64,000 nucleotides of DNA from an uncultured Bacteroidales bacterium (lineage in GTDB: Bacteria; Bacteroidota; Bacteroidia; Bacteroidales; Paludibacteraceae), in the NCBI GenBank assembly GCA_946187695.1, contig CAMHSB010000007.1, positions 1 to 64,000 of the forward strand, read 5' to 3'. Positions 18,658 through 27,536 of this stretch are shown one piece after another (the stretch's first letter is position 1; each line of letters begins with the position of its first letter). Under the pieces are notes generated by a model. That model ran no database searches. It was not told the origin of the DNA and worked only from the letters and a program-made list of their open reading frames with translations. The position numbers and the translations under genes are program-made.

Positions 18658-18689
18658 CAAAGGTACAACAAAATTTGCATATATGCAAG
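18658..18689 (-). promoter_or_regulatory. Promoter of the dxs operon
   Basis: In reverse, the -7 box is TACCTTTG and the -33 element CTTGCATATATGC starts 24 nt upstream. The -33 element is embedded in the palindrome TTGCATATATGCAA, between this promoter and the divergent SDR promoter. Confidence 0.75.
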
Positions 18690-18694
18690 TTTTT

Positions 18695-18726
18695 TTTGCA
18701 TAATTCAAAAAAAAGCAGTAATTTTG
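18695..18726 (+). promoter_or_regulatory. Promoter of the SDR dehydrogenase gene
   Basis: The -33 element TTTGCATAATTC begins at 18695 and the -7 box TAATTTTG at 18719, exactly 24 nt apart. The box ends 27 bases before the ATG at 18754, which rules out an earlier TTG start lying inside the promoter. Confidence 0.78.
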
Positions 18727-18753
18727 CACCGCAAATGTCAAATTAGAACTATT

Positions 18754-19554
18754 ATGAATCTCTTTTCTTTGGAAGGTAAGAACGCCTGGGTAACCGGCGC
18801 ATGTTACGGAATCGGTTTTGCTATTGCAAAGGCTTTTGCACAGGCCGGCGCAGAGCATATAATCTTCAACGCCCGCAGTCAAGAGGCGATTGACAAAGCG
18901 CTCGAACTCTATCGTGCTGAGGGTATAAAGAATGTACACGGATATGTGTGCGACGTGACGGACGAGGTAGCGGTTAAGGCGCTCGTGGAGCGTATCCGTA
19001 AGGAGGTGGGTCCGATCCATATTCTGGTCAATAACGCCGGTATCATCAAGCGCATCCCGATGCACGAGATGAAGCGCGAGGATTTCCAGCAGGTGATCGA
19101 TATCGACCTCGTGGCGCCGTACATTGTTTCGGCTGCCGTACTGCCGGAGATGATGGAACGCCGCGAAGGAAAAATCATAAACATCTGTTCGATGATGAGT
19201 GAGTTGGGTCGTGAGACCGTTTCGGCTTATGCGGCTGCGAAAGGCGGATTGAAGATGCTGACACGCAATATCTGTTCCGAATATGGCGAATACAACATTC
19301 AGTGCAATGGTCTCGGTCCGGGTTATATTGCTACCCCGCAGACGGCTCCGTTGCGTGAGTTGCAACCCGACGGCAGTCGTAATCCGTTTGACTCATTCAT
19401 CTGCGCCAAGACCCCGGCGGGTCGTTGGTTGGAGCCGGATGAGTTAGGTGCTCCGGCGGTGTTCCTCGCGAGCCATGCGAGCGATGCTGTGAACGGTCAG
19501 ATTCTGTATGTGGATGGTGGTATTTTGGCTTATATAGGGAGACAACCAAAATGA
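18754..19554 (+). CDS. Short-chain dehydrogenase, gluconate 5-dehydrogenase / 2-keto-3-deoxygluconate 5-dehydrogenase type
   Basis: 266 residues. Rossmann motif TGACYGIG near residue 17, NNAG near 93 and the catalytic YAAAKGG near 160 identify the classical SDR family. The segments CNGLGPGYIATPQTAPLRE and SDAVNGQILYVDGGILAYIG are characteristic of the Bacteroidales protein annotated as gluconate 5-dehydrogenase, which belongs to the KduD-like group. It would reduce or oxidise a keto-sugar acid with NAD(P)H. Its stop overlaps the start of the DUF4861 gene by four bases, and a GH88/105 hydrolase lies further down, so pectin or rhamnogalacturonan use is a plausible context. Confidence 0.88.
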   Translation: MNLFSLEGKNAWVTGACYGIGFAIAKAFAQAGAEHIIFNARSQEAIDKALELYRAEGIKNVHGYVCDVTDEVAVKALVERIRKEVGPIHILVNNAGIIKRIPMHEMKREDFQQVIDIDLVAPYIVSAAVLPEMMERREGKIINICSMMSELGRETVSAYAAAKGGLKMLTRNICSEYGEYNIQCNGLGPGYIATPQTAPLRELQPDGSRNPFDSFICAKTPAGRWLEPDELGAPAVFLASHASDAVNGQILYVDGGILAYIGRQPK

Positions 19555-20426
19555 AAAAAATAATCTTTTTCCTCTTGGCTCTCTTGAGCTTCACGGCATG
19601 TCAGAAAGAGGTGGTGCAGCCGAAAGTGTACGGTCGTTATGTGCCCGAGCGCAAGGATGATTTTGCGTGGGAGAACGAGTACGCGGCCTTCCGTATGTAC
19701 GGTCCGGCTTTGCGCCCGGAGAACCCGTCGAACGGTGTTGATCTGTGGCTGAAAGCAAGTCCGGAACTGGTGGTGGATAGTTTCTATTACCGAGAGCATG
19801 TGTTGGGCCTTCCGTACCATATCAATTATGGCAAGGGCCTTGATTGTTACAAGGTGGGGCATACATGCGGTTGCGGCGGTCTGGTGGTACTCACCGAAGA
19901 GGAGGGGAATTATAAGACATGGATCGGTGGTCCGTACGATCGCTGGGAGATTCTGGAGCAGACTCCCGAACGGTTTGTGTTCCGTCTGGAGTACGACTCG
20001 CTGTTCGTTGCCGGCCATGTGCTGCAGGAATCCATTACCATTACAGCTGAGGCCGATAACGCGATGAACAAGGCAGAGGTGGTGTTGACCGAACAATCAC
20101 CAATGAGCAATGACCAATTACCAATCCTCTATGTCGGCGGTGGTGTTTATTTGCACGATACGATTGATCATTTCGAGGTCTATCACAAGCTTGGAACGGT
20201 CTTCTATGAGGAGGATGCGTTGAGCGATAAGACGGCTGCGAAGATGAATTTTGACTATAACGGTTCGACCTCGCAGGGCCGTATTTACATCACCGTCCAG
20301 ACCCCTGATGCAGACATAACGGATATCCAGGATGGCAACCTTGTGGCGGTCAAAGAATACACCCTCGGCGATACGCTGACCTACTATTTCGGTGCATCCT
20401 GGAGCGAATGGCATGACCTTCGCTAA
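19551..20426 (+). CDS. DUF4861-family exported lipoprotein
   Basis: 291 residues. A lipoprotein signal is present (KKIIFFLLALLSFTAC, Cys at 17). The body has the DUF4861 pattern: WENEYAAFRMYGPAL near residue 42, GVDLWLKASPELVVDSFYY, YHINYGKGLDCYKVG and TCGCGGLV. The family is found beside uronate and rhamnogalacturonan genes in Bacteroidetes; its activity is not established to my knowledge. It overlaps the SDR gene by four bases and is probably translated with it. A heptamer array lies in frame near residue 182-193 (EQSPMSNDQLPI). Confidence 0.85.
   Translation: MKKIIFFLLALLSFTACQKEVVQPKVYGRYVPERKDDFAWENEYAAFRMYGPALRPENPSNGVDLWLKASPELVVDSFYYREHVLGLPYHINYGKGLDCYKVGHTCGCGGLVVLTEEEGNYKTWIGGPYDRWEILEQTPERFVFRLEYDSLFVAGHVLQESITITAEADNAMNKAEVVLTEQSPMSNDQLPILYVGGGVYLHDTIDHFEVYHKLGTVFYEEDALSDKTAAKMNFDYNGSTSQGRIYITVQTPDADITDIQDGNLVAVKEYTLGDTLTYYFGASWSEWHDLR
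20094..20128. repeat. In-frame heptamer repeat inside the DUF4861 gene (unit CAATGAC)
   Basis: Five copies, perfect period 7: CAATCAC, CAATGAG, CAATGAC, CAATTAC, CAATCCT. It encodes QSPMSNDQLPIL between two beta strands. Confidence 0.85.
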
Positions 20427-20450
20427 GGTGTAAAAATTGACACATTTTGT

Positions 20451-20500
20451 AAAAAAAACGTACGCATCCGCCCCCGCGCTTGCGTATGTTATTTTTTTAT
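20451..20500 (+). terminator. Stem-loop with A-tract and T-tract, merged with a promoter
   Basis: ACGTACGCA (20458-20466) pairs with TGCGTATGT (20481-20489), flanked by eight A on the left and a T-rich tail on the right. It can end transcription of the SDR-DUF4861 operon in one direction. Its 3' arm and tail are also the -33 element and spacer of the next promoter. Confidence 0.65.
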
Positions 20501-20510
20501 TGTATCTTTG
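20479..20510 (+). promoter_or_regulatory. Promoter of the toxin-antitoxin operon
   Basis: The -33 element CTTGCGTATGTTA starts at 20479 and the -7 box TATCTTTG at 20503, 24 nt apart. The -33 element sits in the 3' arm of the preceding stem-loop. Confidence 0.75.
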
Positions 20511-20555
20511 CAGCCGCAAAGAAAATAAATACGAATTGATTAATGAATAAATAAT

Positions 20556-20807
20556 ATGAGTGCAGTTGTATTACAAGGATTGTTGGATTATCTGAAGTCC
20601 ACTTTGTCGATGGATAATCGTCAATGGTTAGCAGAGCATCTTGTTGAGCCTAGTGCTGACATGCGTCCGTACACGAAAGAAGAGTTGATTGCACGCGCCG
20701 AAGAAGCTGTCCGTGAAATTGAGAATGGTCAATTTTATACAGAAGAAGAGATGGAGGCGTTTATGGACGAGGCCTTGTCGGAACTTAAAGGACGTGAAGC
20801 AGCATGA
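20556..20807 (+). CDS. Antitoxin-like protein of a ParE/RelE-type module
   Basis: 83 residues, acidic, helical, with KEELIARAEEAVREIENGQFYTEEEM in the C-terminal half, the region that usually wraps the toxin in this type of pair. I see no recognisable DNA-binding motif in the short N-terminus, so autoregulation is unproven. It is immediately upstream of, and overlaps by four bases (ATGA), a ParE-like toxin gene, which is the main basis for the call. The base composition is more AT-rich than in the neighbouring dehydrogenase gene, consistent with an acquired module. Confidence 0.75.
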   Translation: MSAVVLQGLLDYLKSTLSMDNRQWLAEHLVEPSADMRPYTKEELIARAEEAVREIENGQFYTEEEMEAFMDEALSELKGREAA

Positions 20808-21130
20808 AAGTCGTTTGGTATACAAAAGCGAAAGAGACTTGGCAAAAAACGCTGCAGTACGTCCGTTTAGAATATGGATATCGCTCTGCTATTCATTTTC
20901 GTGAAGATACCAATGCAGTAGTCAAGCAGATAAAAACATTTCCGAATAGTGCACCTATTGAGAAATTGTTACAGGGCTCAGAATTTGAATTTCGAAGTGT
21001 TGCGTTTGGAGAATATAATAAACTGATATATTATATTGCGAAGGATGCTATTTATGTTGCGGATATTTGGGATACTCGCCGCGAGCCTAAGAATCAGGCG
21101 GATGAAACAATAGAGAATAATCAAAATTAA
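20804..21130 (+). CDS. ParE/RelE-superfamily toxin
   Basis: 108 residues. The start VVWYTKAKETWQKTLQYVRLEYG, a central helix FREDTNAVVKQIKTFPNSAP and the C-terminal strands FRSVAFGEYNKLIYYI and IYVADIWDTRREP follow the ParE/RelE fold, including the Arg and the WDTRR end. Members act on gyrase (ParE) or on mRNA at the ribosome (RelE); the sequence does not separate the two with certainty, although the length and WDTRRxP end look more like ParE. It is coupled to the antitoxin by an ATGA overlap and is followed 31 bases later by the giant secreted protein. Confidence 0.83.
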   Translation: MKVVWYTKAKETWQKTLQYVRLEYGYRSAIHFREDTNAVVKQIKTFPNSAPIEKLLQGSEFEFRSVAFGEYNKLIYYIAKDAIYVADIWDTRREPKNQADETIENNQN

Positions 21131-21161
21131 CACAAATATTAATCATTTAACTTTTTAGCTT

Positions 21162-24100
21162 ATGAAAAACAAAATTCAAAGTTATGTGGGTATGAGGTTA
21201 GGTGGACGTCGGCTTATCGACACACTAACTACACACTTATCACCCACTAATCACCCACTCAAACATGGTATTGGGAAGTACATTTTCTCGTTCCTGTTGG
21301 TACTCGCGATGAGTATTGGCCAAATGTGGGGAGCTTATGCTCCTACAGCAGATGAAGTGATTATTTTGAAAGATGTATATAATGCATCCGGAACAGGTTA
21401 TTCTAACCATAGTGCTATTGCATGGGCTGCATCAGGCGCGTCTACTAATAGTAAAAAGGCTGGAGATCCAAATAATGGAGGGGCGGCAACTAGTAGTAAT
21501 GTGCCTTGTTATTCCGTAAAAGGTAATGGCGGAACAAAAAATATTACCGTATCTATTACAGGTTGCTCTCAAATCATTCTTTATCACGAGAAGCATTCTA
21601 GCCGTTATGTTGAATTAAGAGACGGTAGTAAAACAGGAACTCTTATCGGAAAGGGTAGTGCTAGCACTTATTATACAGAAGTAGATCTTACTGGTGCTAC
21701 AGTGTATTCCATTTTCTTGCATGGCACGACAGGTTCTGATGATCAAGACTTTAATATTTACGCAATTAAACTTATTAAAGCGACAGGTGGCGGCGGTGGT
21801 GACCCTGTAGATCCGACGATTACTTTCAATGATGGTGCATATACTATCGGTGCAGCGGCTCTTGATTTGAGCACATTGTTCAGTTCCAATAGTGACGGTG
21901 CTGTAACATATTCCATAAAGACAGACGGCGGCACAAGTGCAAGCATTAGTGGCGCAAACTTTAGTGCTACAGCAGCTGGTACGGCAACGGTTACTGCAAC
22001 TCAAGCAGCCGGAACCGGTTATAATGCAGGTTCGGCAGAGGCTAATATCGTTGTTTCTGAGCCGGATCCTTGTAACAGATATTTCTGGTTTGTCGCAACT
22101 GCTGACGCAACAGCAAATGGAAAAACGAACTGGGATGGATTTACAAATGCGGTAACAGGCTCTAATAACCAAAGTAATTCTGTTACCATTGATGGAACGA
22201 CTTATACTTTGACAAAACGTACCGGTAGTACAGGTGGTGGTGGAACCATATTAGGATTCACTATTCCTGCTGATAAGGCCGGTACTTTGTATGGCTATAT
22301 GAAGTCAAGCGGAACGGCTGCTCGTGTTCTTTCTCTGAAAAAAGGCGATGACGTCGTTATGACAAACGATGAGATCGGCACGGGAGGTAACTGGACACTT
22401 ATTACAATGAGTAATATTGCTCCGGGTACATATACTTTAAGCCCCGATCAAAATGTACAAGTACAAATGTTTGTACTTAAGATATGTGATGCTACATTCC
22501 ATACAATTACTTTGAATTTGGATGGTGGTACAGGTGCAACGAGTGTTCAGGCACTTGATGGTGTAGCTGCAACGAAGCCTGCTGATCCGACAAAAGAGCA
22601 TTGTGCATTTGCCGGTTGGTACAAAGAATCTGTAGCTTACGATTGGTCGACTGTTGTGACAGAGCCGTTTACTCTTACCGCTCATTGGACGCAGCTGTAT
22701 ACTATTTCTTTTGCAGCCGGTGATGGTTCGGGCGATGCTCCTGCCGCTGTTGCAGACAAAGCAAAGGACGAAACCTTTGAAGTTCCGGCTAATACCTTTA
22801 CAGCTCCGGAAGGCAAAGAGTTCGACAAGTGGAACGACGGAGCAAACGACTACGCTCCGGGTGCAACTTATACAGTAGGTACTGCAAATGTAGTACTGAC
22901 TGCACAATGGAAGGCGTTGACAGCGAAGTATACCGTTATCTTCAAAGATGGCGAGACAACATTAGATATTAAGTTGTTTGAAGTAGGTTCTAATCCTTCG
23001 GATGCGGACATCGACAAAACGAAACCGTTGTATACATTTGCTGCTTGGCAGAAAGATGCTGCGGATATCGCATTGGATGATGCTTACTGGGCTTCAGTTG
23101 CTGCAAATGCAGAGATTACTCTGAACGCTCGTTGGGCAAAGGCTTATGCATCGAATGCAGACTTCGAGGCATATATTATAGCTAACAAGGACGAGAAAGA
23201 TGATGCAGATAAGGCTGAGGCTTATGTAAAGTCTTTGAATTATGCGCTTTCTACAAAGACAAATACTACATTTGATGCTAACGATGAAACCAACAACGGT
23301 GCTTATGCTGGTTTGAAGATTAAGAACAGTGGAACGACTCTCAGTTGGAATGTGGTAGCCGATAAAGTTGTTGAACTGAAAGCCGGTGTAATGGTTGCTA
23401 ATGGTAGCCTGTCTATCAACGGCGGTGCAGCAACTACGATTGATGGTGGTTCTACCAGCAGCGGCGACAATTTCAAAATGCACTATTTTTATAGTGCAGC
23501 AGAAGCGTTGTATGTATTTACGACCTCTAATAATAGCGCCGAAGTTATTAAGGCTATTACGATGCGCGATCCGTATCAAGTTAGCTTTAATGATAACGGT
23601 GGCTGTGATCCTATTGCCGCACAAGATGGAACTCCTTCTGTTACGCTTCCGACACCTGTTAATCCTACAGCAAACTTCACCGGTTGGTATGATGCTGCTA
23701 CGGAAGGTAATAAGATCGGAGACGCGGGTGACACCTATACCCCGACTGCTGATATTGAGTTGTTTGCCCAATGGGAGACAGTAAGCACCGACGCTCGTTT
23801 GGCTTCGATTTCCTTCTCTTCGGATGCAGGTACATTGGAACCGACATTTGATCCGGAGGTTGTGAACTATACCTATACGATGCCTTACGGTACAGCGGCA
23901 GTTCCGACAATCACCGGCGCAATTTCCGTAAACGCGAATGCAAAAACTCCGGTTATTGATGCTCAAGCTGCTAACTGGGGCGATGTGGCTCATATTCATG
24001 GTGTAGCTGAATCCGACGATACAAAGGACTATTACATCACCATGAAGATTGCTCCGAAAGATGGTGTTTGTCTCGTTTGGGCAGATGTGCCGGCAGATAA

Positions 24101-27100
24101 CACGTTAACCTACAATGCTACGAACTCCAAGTTCTATGCTGAAAGCGATGTTACATTGCAGAATAGCAACGTAAAAGGAAAAGATGGTAGTGCTCCTTCC
24201 GGAAAGAAATTCCAAAGCAATGGTTTCTTGAAGATCGCTTTGAATGAAGGAACATTCCTTGAAGGTGATGTCGTTGCATTGAACGTAACATACGGAACGG
24301 CTAATGTAATGCACGTGTTCAAAGCTCAGGCTGCTACATCAACTGATGTAATCGGTGAGGCTGCCGGTAACACGGACGCAGGTCTTAATAAAGTGGCTAT
24401 CACAGAAGATGCAGCAACTCTCTGGTTGGTACGTGGAGGCGAATATGCCGATTGGAATCCTCACGTAGATTACGTAGCAGTATATCGTGCGATGAATCCG
24501 TTATTGAAAGCAATCACTATTAATGGCGAAACAGGTACCATCAACGAGGGCGCTAAGACAGTAGCAGTAGAACTGCAACCGGGCTATGACTTGGCTGCTT
24601 TGACGATAAATACTACGATTATTTCTAATACTCCTGAGGCTGACGTTGTTAAGACTGTTGAGTCCAATAGTGGTAACTGGGTAATCGGTGACAATACATA
24701 TCGTCTGACTGATAAGGATGGTGATTACACCGAATATACCGTTACTCTGATCGCCGGAGAGTTGAAACATAATGTAAGCTTCAATACGCATGGCGGTTCG
24801 ACTATTGACCCTGTTCAGGTGGTTGATGGTCAAAAACTTACAGCTGCTCCGGCTGACCCGACAAAAGATGATTACCTCTTCCAAGGTTGGGCAGAGACAG
24901 AGGATGGCTCCATCGTTGACGTAACGTCTTTCACTATCTCCGCAGACAAAGAGTTCCACGCAGTTTGGGCTCCGGATGGCGCTATCAAGCTGTTGAATGG
25001 TGCAACGGTTAACCATACCAACTTCATTACCGGTGTAACGGCTGACGAAACCGTTGAATTCCAAGGCAACGAGGTGCATTATGCTAAGTTCTCCGGAACT
25101 GTAAGTGGTGTTAATGGCGTTAAAGACCTAACTCGTGTGATTGCTTACAACGCTACGACCAACAAGACGAAGATCCAGATCTCGGCTCACAACAACAGCA
25201 CCAGTGGACGTAGTATTCTCGTGAAGGGTCTCGTTGAAGGTGCAAGCGCAGCAGTTGATTTGGCTACTATTGCTCTGGGTAATAAGGAAGATAAAGTTTC
25301 CGAGTGGATTGAGTTTAACAATGCAGCCAACCGTACTATCTACATTATGGTTTCGTCTTCTGCCGGTGATGTTTATTTCACTCAGGTGAAGGTTATCGAG
25401 AGTGGTGAAACTCCGATGAAGCAAGCAGGTGAGGCTGGTTACTCGTTGAACCTCAACAAGGGTCGTTTCTTTGGTCTTGCAAATACAGACCTTTCTTTCG
25501 AAGGCTTGAACGCAAGACTGAGTGGCGATTATACCGCATTGAACTCCGGCTATGCTAAACTCAATGCTACAAGCATGAGCTTTACCGTAGCTTCGGATAT
25601 GTTACTGACTGTAACTGCGAACAATAATAAGACCTATTATGTAACGAAGGATGCAGCTGGCACGGACAACGAGACCGCAAAGACCGGTGCTTCTGAATTT
25701 AACCTGACGGCTGGTACATGGTTCATCACCGCAGGTACTGCAGAAGTTCAGTTGACCGACATCGCCTTCGCTCTGCCGAAGTGCGAGCAACCGACGGTTG
25801 TTGATATGGAGAGTATCGGTCTCTGCGAGGGTGATGAGTTTATTGCTCTGACTGTTAGCGCAAGTGTTAGTGACGAAGGAACACTCCATTACGCATGGTT
25901 CAAAGAGGCCGGTGCAACCGATGAGGCTGTCGGTACAGATGCAGCAAGCTTCACTCCGGAGGCAGATGGTGAGTACTATGTAATCGTTACCAACCAAAAG
26001 ACTGGTTATAGCGATAATAGCGAGACTTCGAACACGGTTTCGGTTGAGCATTTCGCAGCAGCTATTATTACAACCGCTCCTGCTGATGTAGCGAAAGAAG
26101 TTGGTCAAGAGGCAACGCTGAGCGTAGTAGCAACAGGTAAGAACTGCACCTATGAGTGGTTCACTTGTGACGATGCTCTTGGTACGAATCCGGTTGCTAT
26201 TGTTCCGGCAGAGACAGAGGCTTCGTTGACGGTAACTGTTGCGGCTGGTGAGCAATACTATATGGTTGTTGTTTCCAGCGACTGCGGTGCTTCGGTATCG
26301 GCAGTAGCGAAGGTAGCTCAATGGAGAGAGTTGGCTCCTGCTAATGTTACCGGTTCTATGACTTGGGATTGGAAGAGCGCTGCTTGGGACGGTATCACGG
26401 GTGACATTGCATTTGCAAATACAGGCGTAGAAGAACTGATGGCTAATGTAAATGCAAAAGTACCGTGTGTAGATGGCGCAAATGGCTTCCGTTCGGATAT
26501 GCTCTATGGTACCGGTCAATATGTATGGCGTCCGGAAGGAAACCGCTTCTTCCAAGGAACGAAGATTCGCTTCATCACGACTGTTCCGGGCAAACTGGTT
26601 GTTCGTTATCGCAACACCTCTGGTAGTACAAATACTCGCACCATTAAGATCACGAACAATGGTGAGGTGCTGCCGGCAGATGGTACTAATACGACGAATA
26701 GTTTCAAGAATACTAATCCGATGGTAGTTAAAGCCGGTGAAGTCATTATTGAAGGTATTGCAAGCGAGGAAAATGGTTTGACCCGTATAGAGAAGATCAT
26801 ATTCGATGCTGATCTTGACCCGACTCAAGCAGAGGAAGCGAAGCTTGGCGGTTATGAGCGCGACGTAACGGAAGGTCGTTATGGTACGATCTGTTTGCCG
26901 AAAGCCGGTATTATGGTCGGCGCAGCAATCTTTGAGTTGGCTTACTACTCGGAGAGCGATAATAAGATCTTCATGGATCAAGTGATGAGCGGCGAGATGG
27001 TTGCCGGTCGTCCGTATATCTTCCTGCCGAACGAGGGCGTAAGCACGCTCGGCGTTTACTACACGGATCATGAAGCTGTAGCAGCTGGTGATTATCGCGG

Positions 27101-27449
27101 CTTGTACGGATACTATAATGGCACGGATGACGCTTTGCAACTTGATCCGGGTGATGGTCATTACATCCTGTACAACAACCAGTTCCGTGAGGTAACGGTT
27201 AGCCATGTATGGATCGACCAGAACCGTGCATACTTCAAGATCGGTGTTGCCGGCGGTATCCCGACGAATGTGGTTGCTCCGCTGCCTGGACGTCGTCGTA
27301 TGTCGATCGGCGCTGCGGCTCCGCAAGTAACAACGGGTATGGACGAACTGAACGCAGGTGAGGCTCCGGTTAAGGTGCTCATCAACGGCGAGCTCTTCAT
27401 CTTCCGCGGCGATAAGATGTTTGACGCTACCGGTCGTCTGGTAAAGTAA
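21162..27449 (+). CDS. Giant secreted multidomain protein with InlB-type beta repeats and Ig-like domains
   Basis: 2095 residues. The signal segment lies unusually deep (about 40-59, IFSFLLVLAMSIGQMWGA), behind a 39-residue leader that contains an ACT/CAC heptamer array. Domains in rough order: Ig-like (215-300), a beta region (302-445), three InlB/Listeria-Bacteroides repeats (446-661), one more (805-873), a cadherin-like beta sandwich (872-967), a fifth InlB repeat (1202-1272), and two Ig-like domains (1538-1720). A C-terminal module (about 1890-2095) runs from YGTICLPKAG to FIFRGDKMFDATGRLVK. Similar ends occur on large secreted Bacteroidales proteins and may be a sorting signal. No catalytic motif is visible; an adhesin or surface role is an inference. 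The first 1.5 kb is clearly AT-richer than neighbours. Confidence 0.85.
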   Translation: MKNKIQSYVGMRLGGRRLIDTLTTHLSPTNHPLKHGIGKYIFSFLLVLAMSIGQMWGAYAPTADEVIILKDVYNASGTGYSNHSAIAWAASGASTNSKKAGDPNNGGAATSSNVPCYSVKGNGGTKNITVSITGCSQIILYHEKHSSRYVELRDGSKTGTLIGKGSASTYYTEVDLTGATVYSIFLHGTTGSDDQDFNIYAIKLIKATGGGGGDPVDPTITFNDGAYTIGAAALDLSTLFSSNSDGAVTYSIKTDGGTSASISGANFSATAAGTATVTATQAAGTGYNAGSAEANIVVSEPDPCNRYFWFVATADATANGKTNWDGFTNAVTGSNNQSNSVTIDGTTYTLTKRTGSTGGGGTILGFTIPADKAGTLYGYMKSSGTAARVLSLKKGDDVVMTNDEIGTGGNWTLITMSNIAPGTYTLSPDQNVQVQMFVLKICDATFHTITLNLDGGTGATSVQALDGVAATKPADPTKEHCAFAGWYKESVAYDWSTVVTEPFTLTAHWTQLYTISFAAGDGSGDAPAAVADKAKDETFEVPANTFTAPEGKEFDKWNDGANDYAPGATYTVGTANVVLTAQWKALTAKYTVIFKDGETTLDIKLFEVGSNPSDADIDKTKPLYTFAAWQKDAADIALDDAYWASVAANAEITLNARWAKAYASNADFEAYIIANKDEKDDADKAEAYVKSLNYALSTKTNTTFDANDETNNGAYAGLKIKNSGTTLSWNVVADKVVELKAGVMVANGSLSINGGAATTIDGGSTSSGDNFKMHYFYSAAEALYVFTTSNNSAEVIKAITMRDPYQVSFNDNGGCDPIAAQDGTPSVTLPTPVNPTANFTGWYDAATEGNKIGDAGDTYTPTADIELFAQWETVSTDARLASISFSSDAGTLEPTFDPEVVNYTYTMPYGTAAVPTITGAISVNANAKTPVIDAQAANWGDVAHIHGVAESDDTKDYYITMKIAPKDGVCLVWADVPADNTLTYNATNSKFYAESDVTLQNSNVKGKDGSAPSGKKFQSNGFLKIALNEGTFLEGDVVALNVTYGTANVMHVFKAQAATSTDVIGEAAGNTDAGLNKVAITEDAATLWLVRGGEYADWNPHVDYVAVYRAMNPLLKAITINGETGTINEGAKTVAVELQPGYDLAALTINTTIISNTPEADVVKTVESNSGNWVIGDNTYRLTDKDGDYTEYTVTLIAGELKHNVSFNTHGGSTIDPVQVVDGQKLTAAPADPTKDDYLFQGWAETEDGSIVDVTSFTISADKEFHAVWAPDGAIKLLNGATVNHTNFITGVTADETVEFQGNEVHYAKFSGTVSGVNGVKDLTRVIAYNATTNKTKIQISAHNNSTSGRSILVKGLVEGASAAVDLATIALGNKEDKVSEWIEFNNAANRTIYIMVSSSAGDVYFTQVKVIESGETPMKQAGEAGYSLNLNKGRFFGLANTDLSFEGLNARLSGDYTALNSGYAKLNATSMSFTVASDMLLTVTANNNKTYYVTKDAAGTDNETAKTGASEFNLTAGTWFITAGTAEVQLTDIAFALPKCEQPTVVDMESIGLCEGDEFIALTVSASVSDEGTLHYAWFKEAGATDEAVGTDAASFTPEADGEYYVIVTNQKTGYSDNSETSNTVSVEHFAAAIITTAPADVAKEVGQEATLSVVATGKNCTYEWFTCDDALGTNPVAIVPAETEASLTVTVAAGEQYYMVVVSSDCGASVSAVAKVAQWRELAPANVTGSMTWDWKSAAWDGITGDIAFANTGVEELMANVNAKVPCVDGANGFRSDMLYGTGQYVWRPEGNRFFQGTKIRFITTVPGKLVVRYRNTSGSTNTRTIKITNNGEVLPADGTNTTNSFKNTNPMVVKAGEVIIEGIASEENGLTRIEKIIFDADLDPTQAEEAKLGGYERDVTEGRYGTICLPKAGIMVGAAIFELAYYSESDNKIFMDQVMSGEMVAGRPYIFLPNEGVSTLGVYYTDHEAVAAGDYRGLYGYYNGTDDALQLDPGDGHYILYNNQFREVTVSHVWIDQNRAYFKIGVAGGIPTNVVAPLPGRRRMSIGAAAPQVTTGMDELNAGEAPVKVLINGELFIFRGDKMFDATGRLVK
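21223..21264. repeat. In-frame heptamer repeat in the leader of the giant secreted protein
   Basis: About six copies of period 7: CACTAAC, TACACAC, TTATCAC, CCACTAA, TCACCCA, CTCAAAC. It encodes TNHPLKH and the residues before it, and appears to have lengthened the n-region of the signal peptide. Confidence 0.75.
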
Positions 27450-27466
27450 TGTAAAATCGGCTAAAA

Positions 27467-27505
27467 GTACGGCAAAGATTTGCATATGTCAAAAATTTGC
27501 CGTAC
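27467..27505. terminator. Stem-loop after the giant secreted protein gene, containing promoter elements
   Basis: GTACGGCAAA (27467-27476) pairs perfectly with TTTGCCGTAC (27496-27505). The loop carries the -33 element TTTGCATATGTC of the next promoter and the right arm runs into its -7 box. There is no T-tract, so termination is less certain than RNA or DNA hairpin formation. Confidence 0.55.
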
Positions 27506-27510
27506 CTATG
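27479..27510 (+). promoter_or_regulatory. Promoter of the DUF2442 gene and small peptide
   Basis: The -33 element TTTGCATATGTC begins at 27479 and the -7 box TACCTATG (one deviation from TAnnTTTG) at 27503, 24 nt apart. The whole promoter is inside a 10-bp stem-loop. Confidence 0.68.
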
Positions 27511-27536
27511 CAGCCGTAAATGGTACGTGACAAATT

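Noticed and set aside
18568-19365. A 265-residue minus-strand frame over the SDR gene
   Set aside because: It is the shadow of a well-recognised dehydrogenase and crosses two promoters.
25602-27485. A 627-residue open frame on the minus strand
   Set aside because: It is antisense to the giant secreted protein gene; the product has scattered Cys, His and Ser, no domain and no promoter. Codon structure of the + strand explains it.
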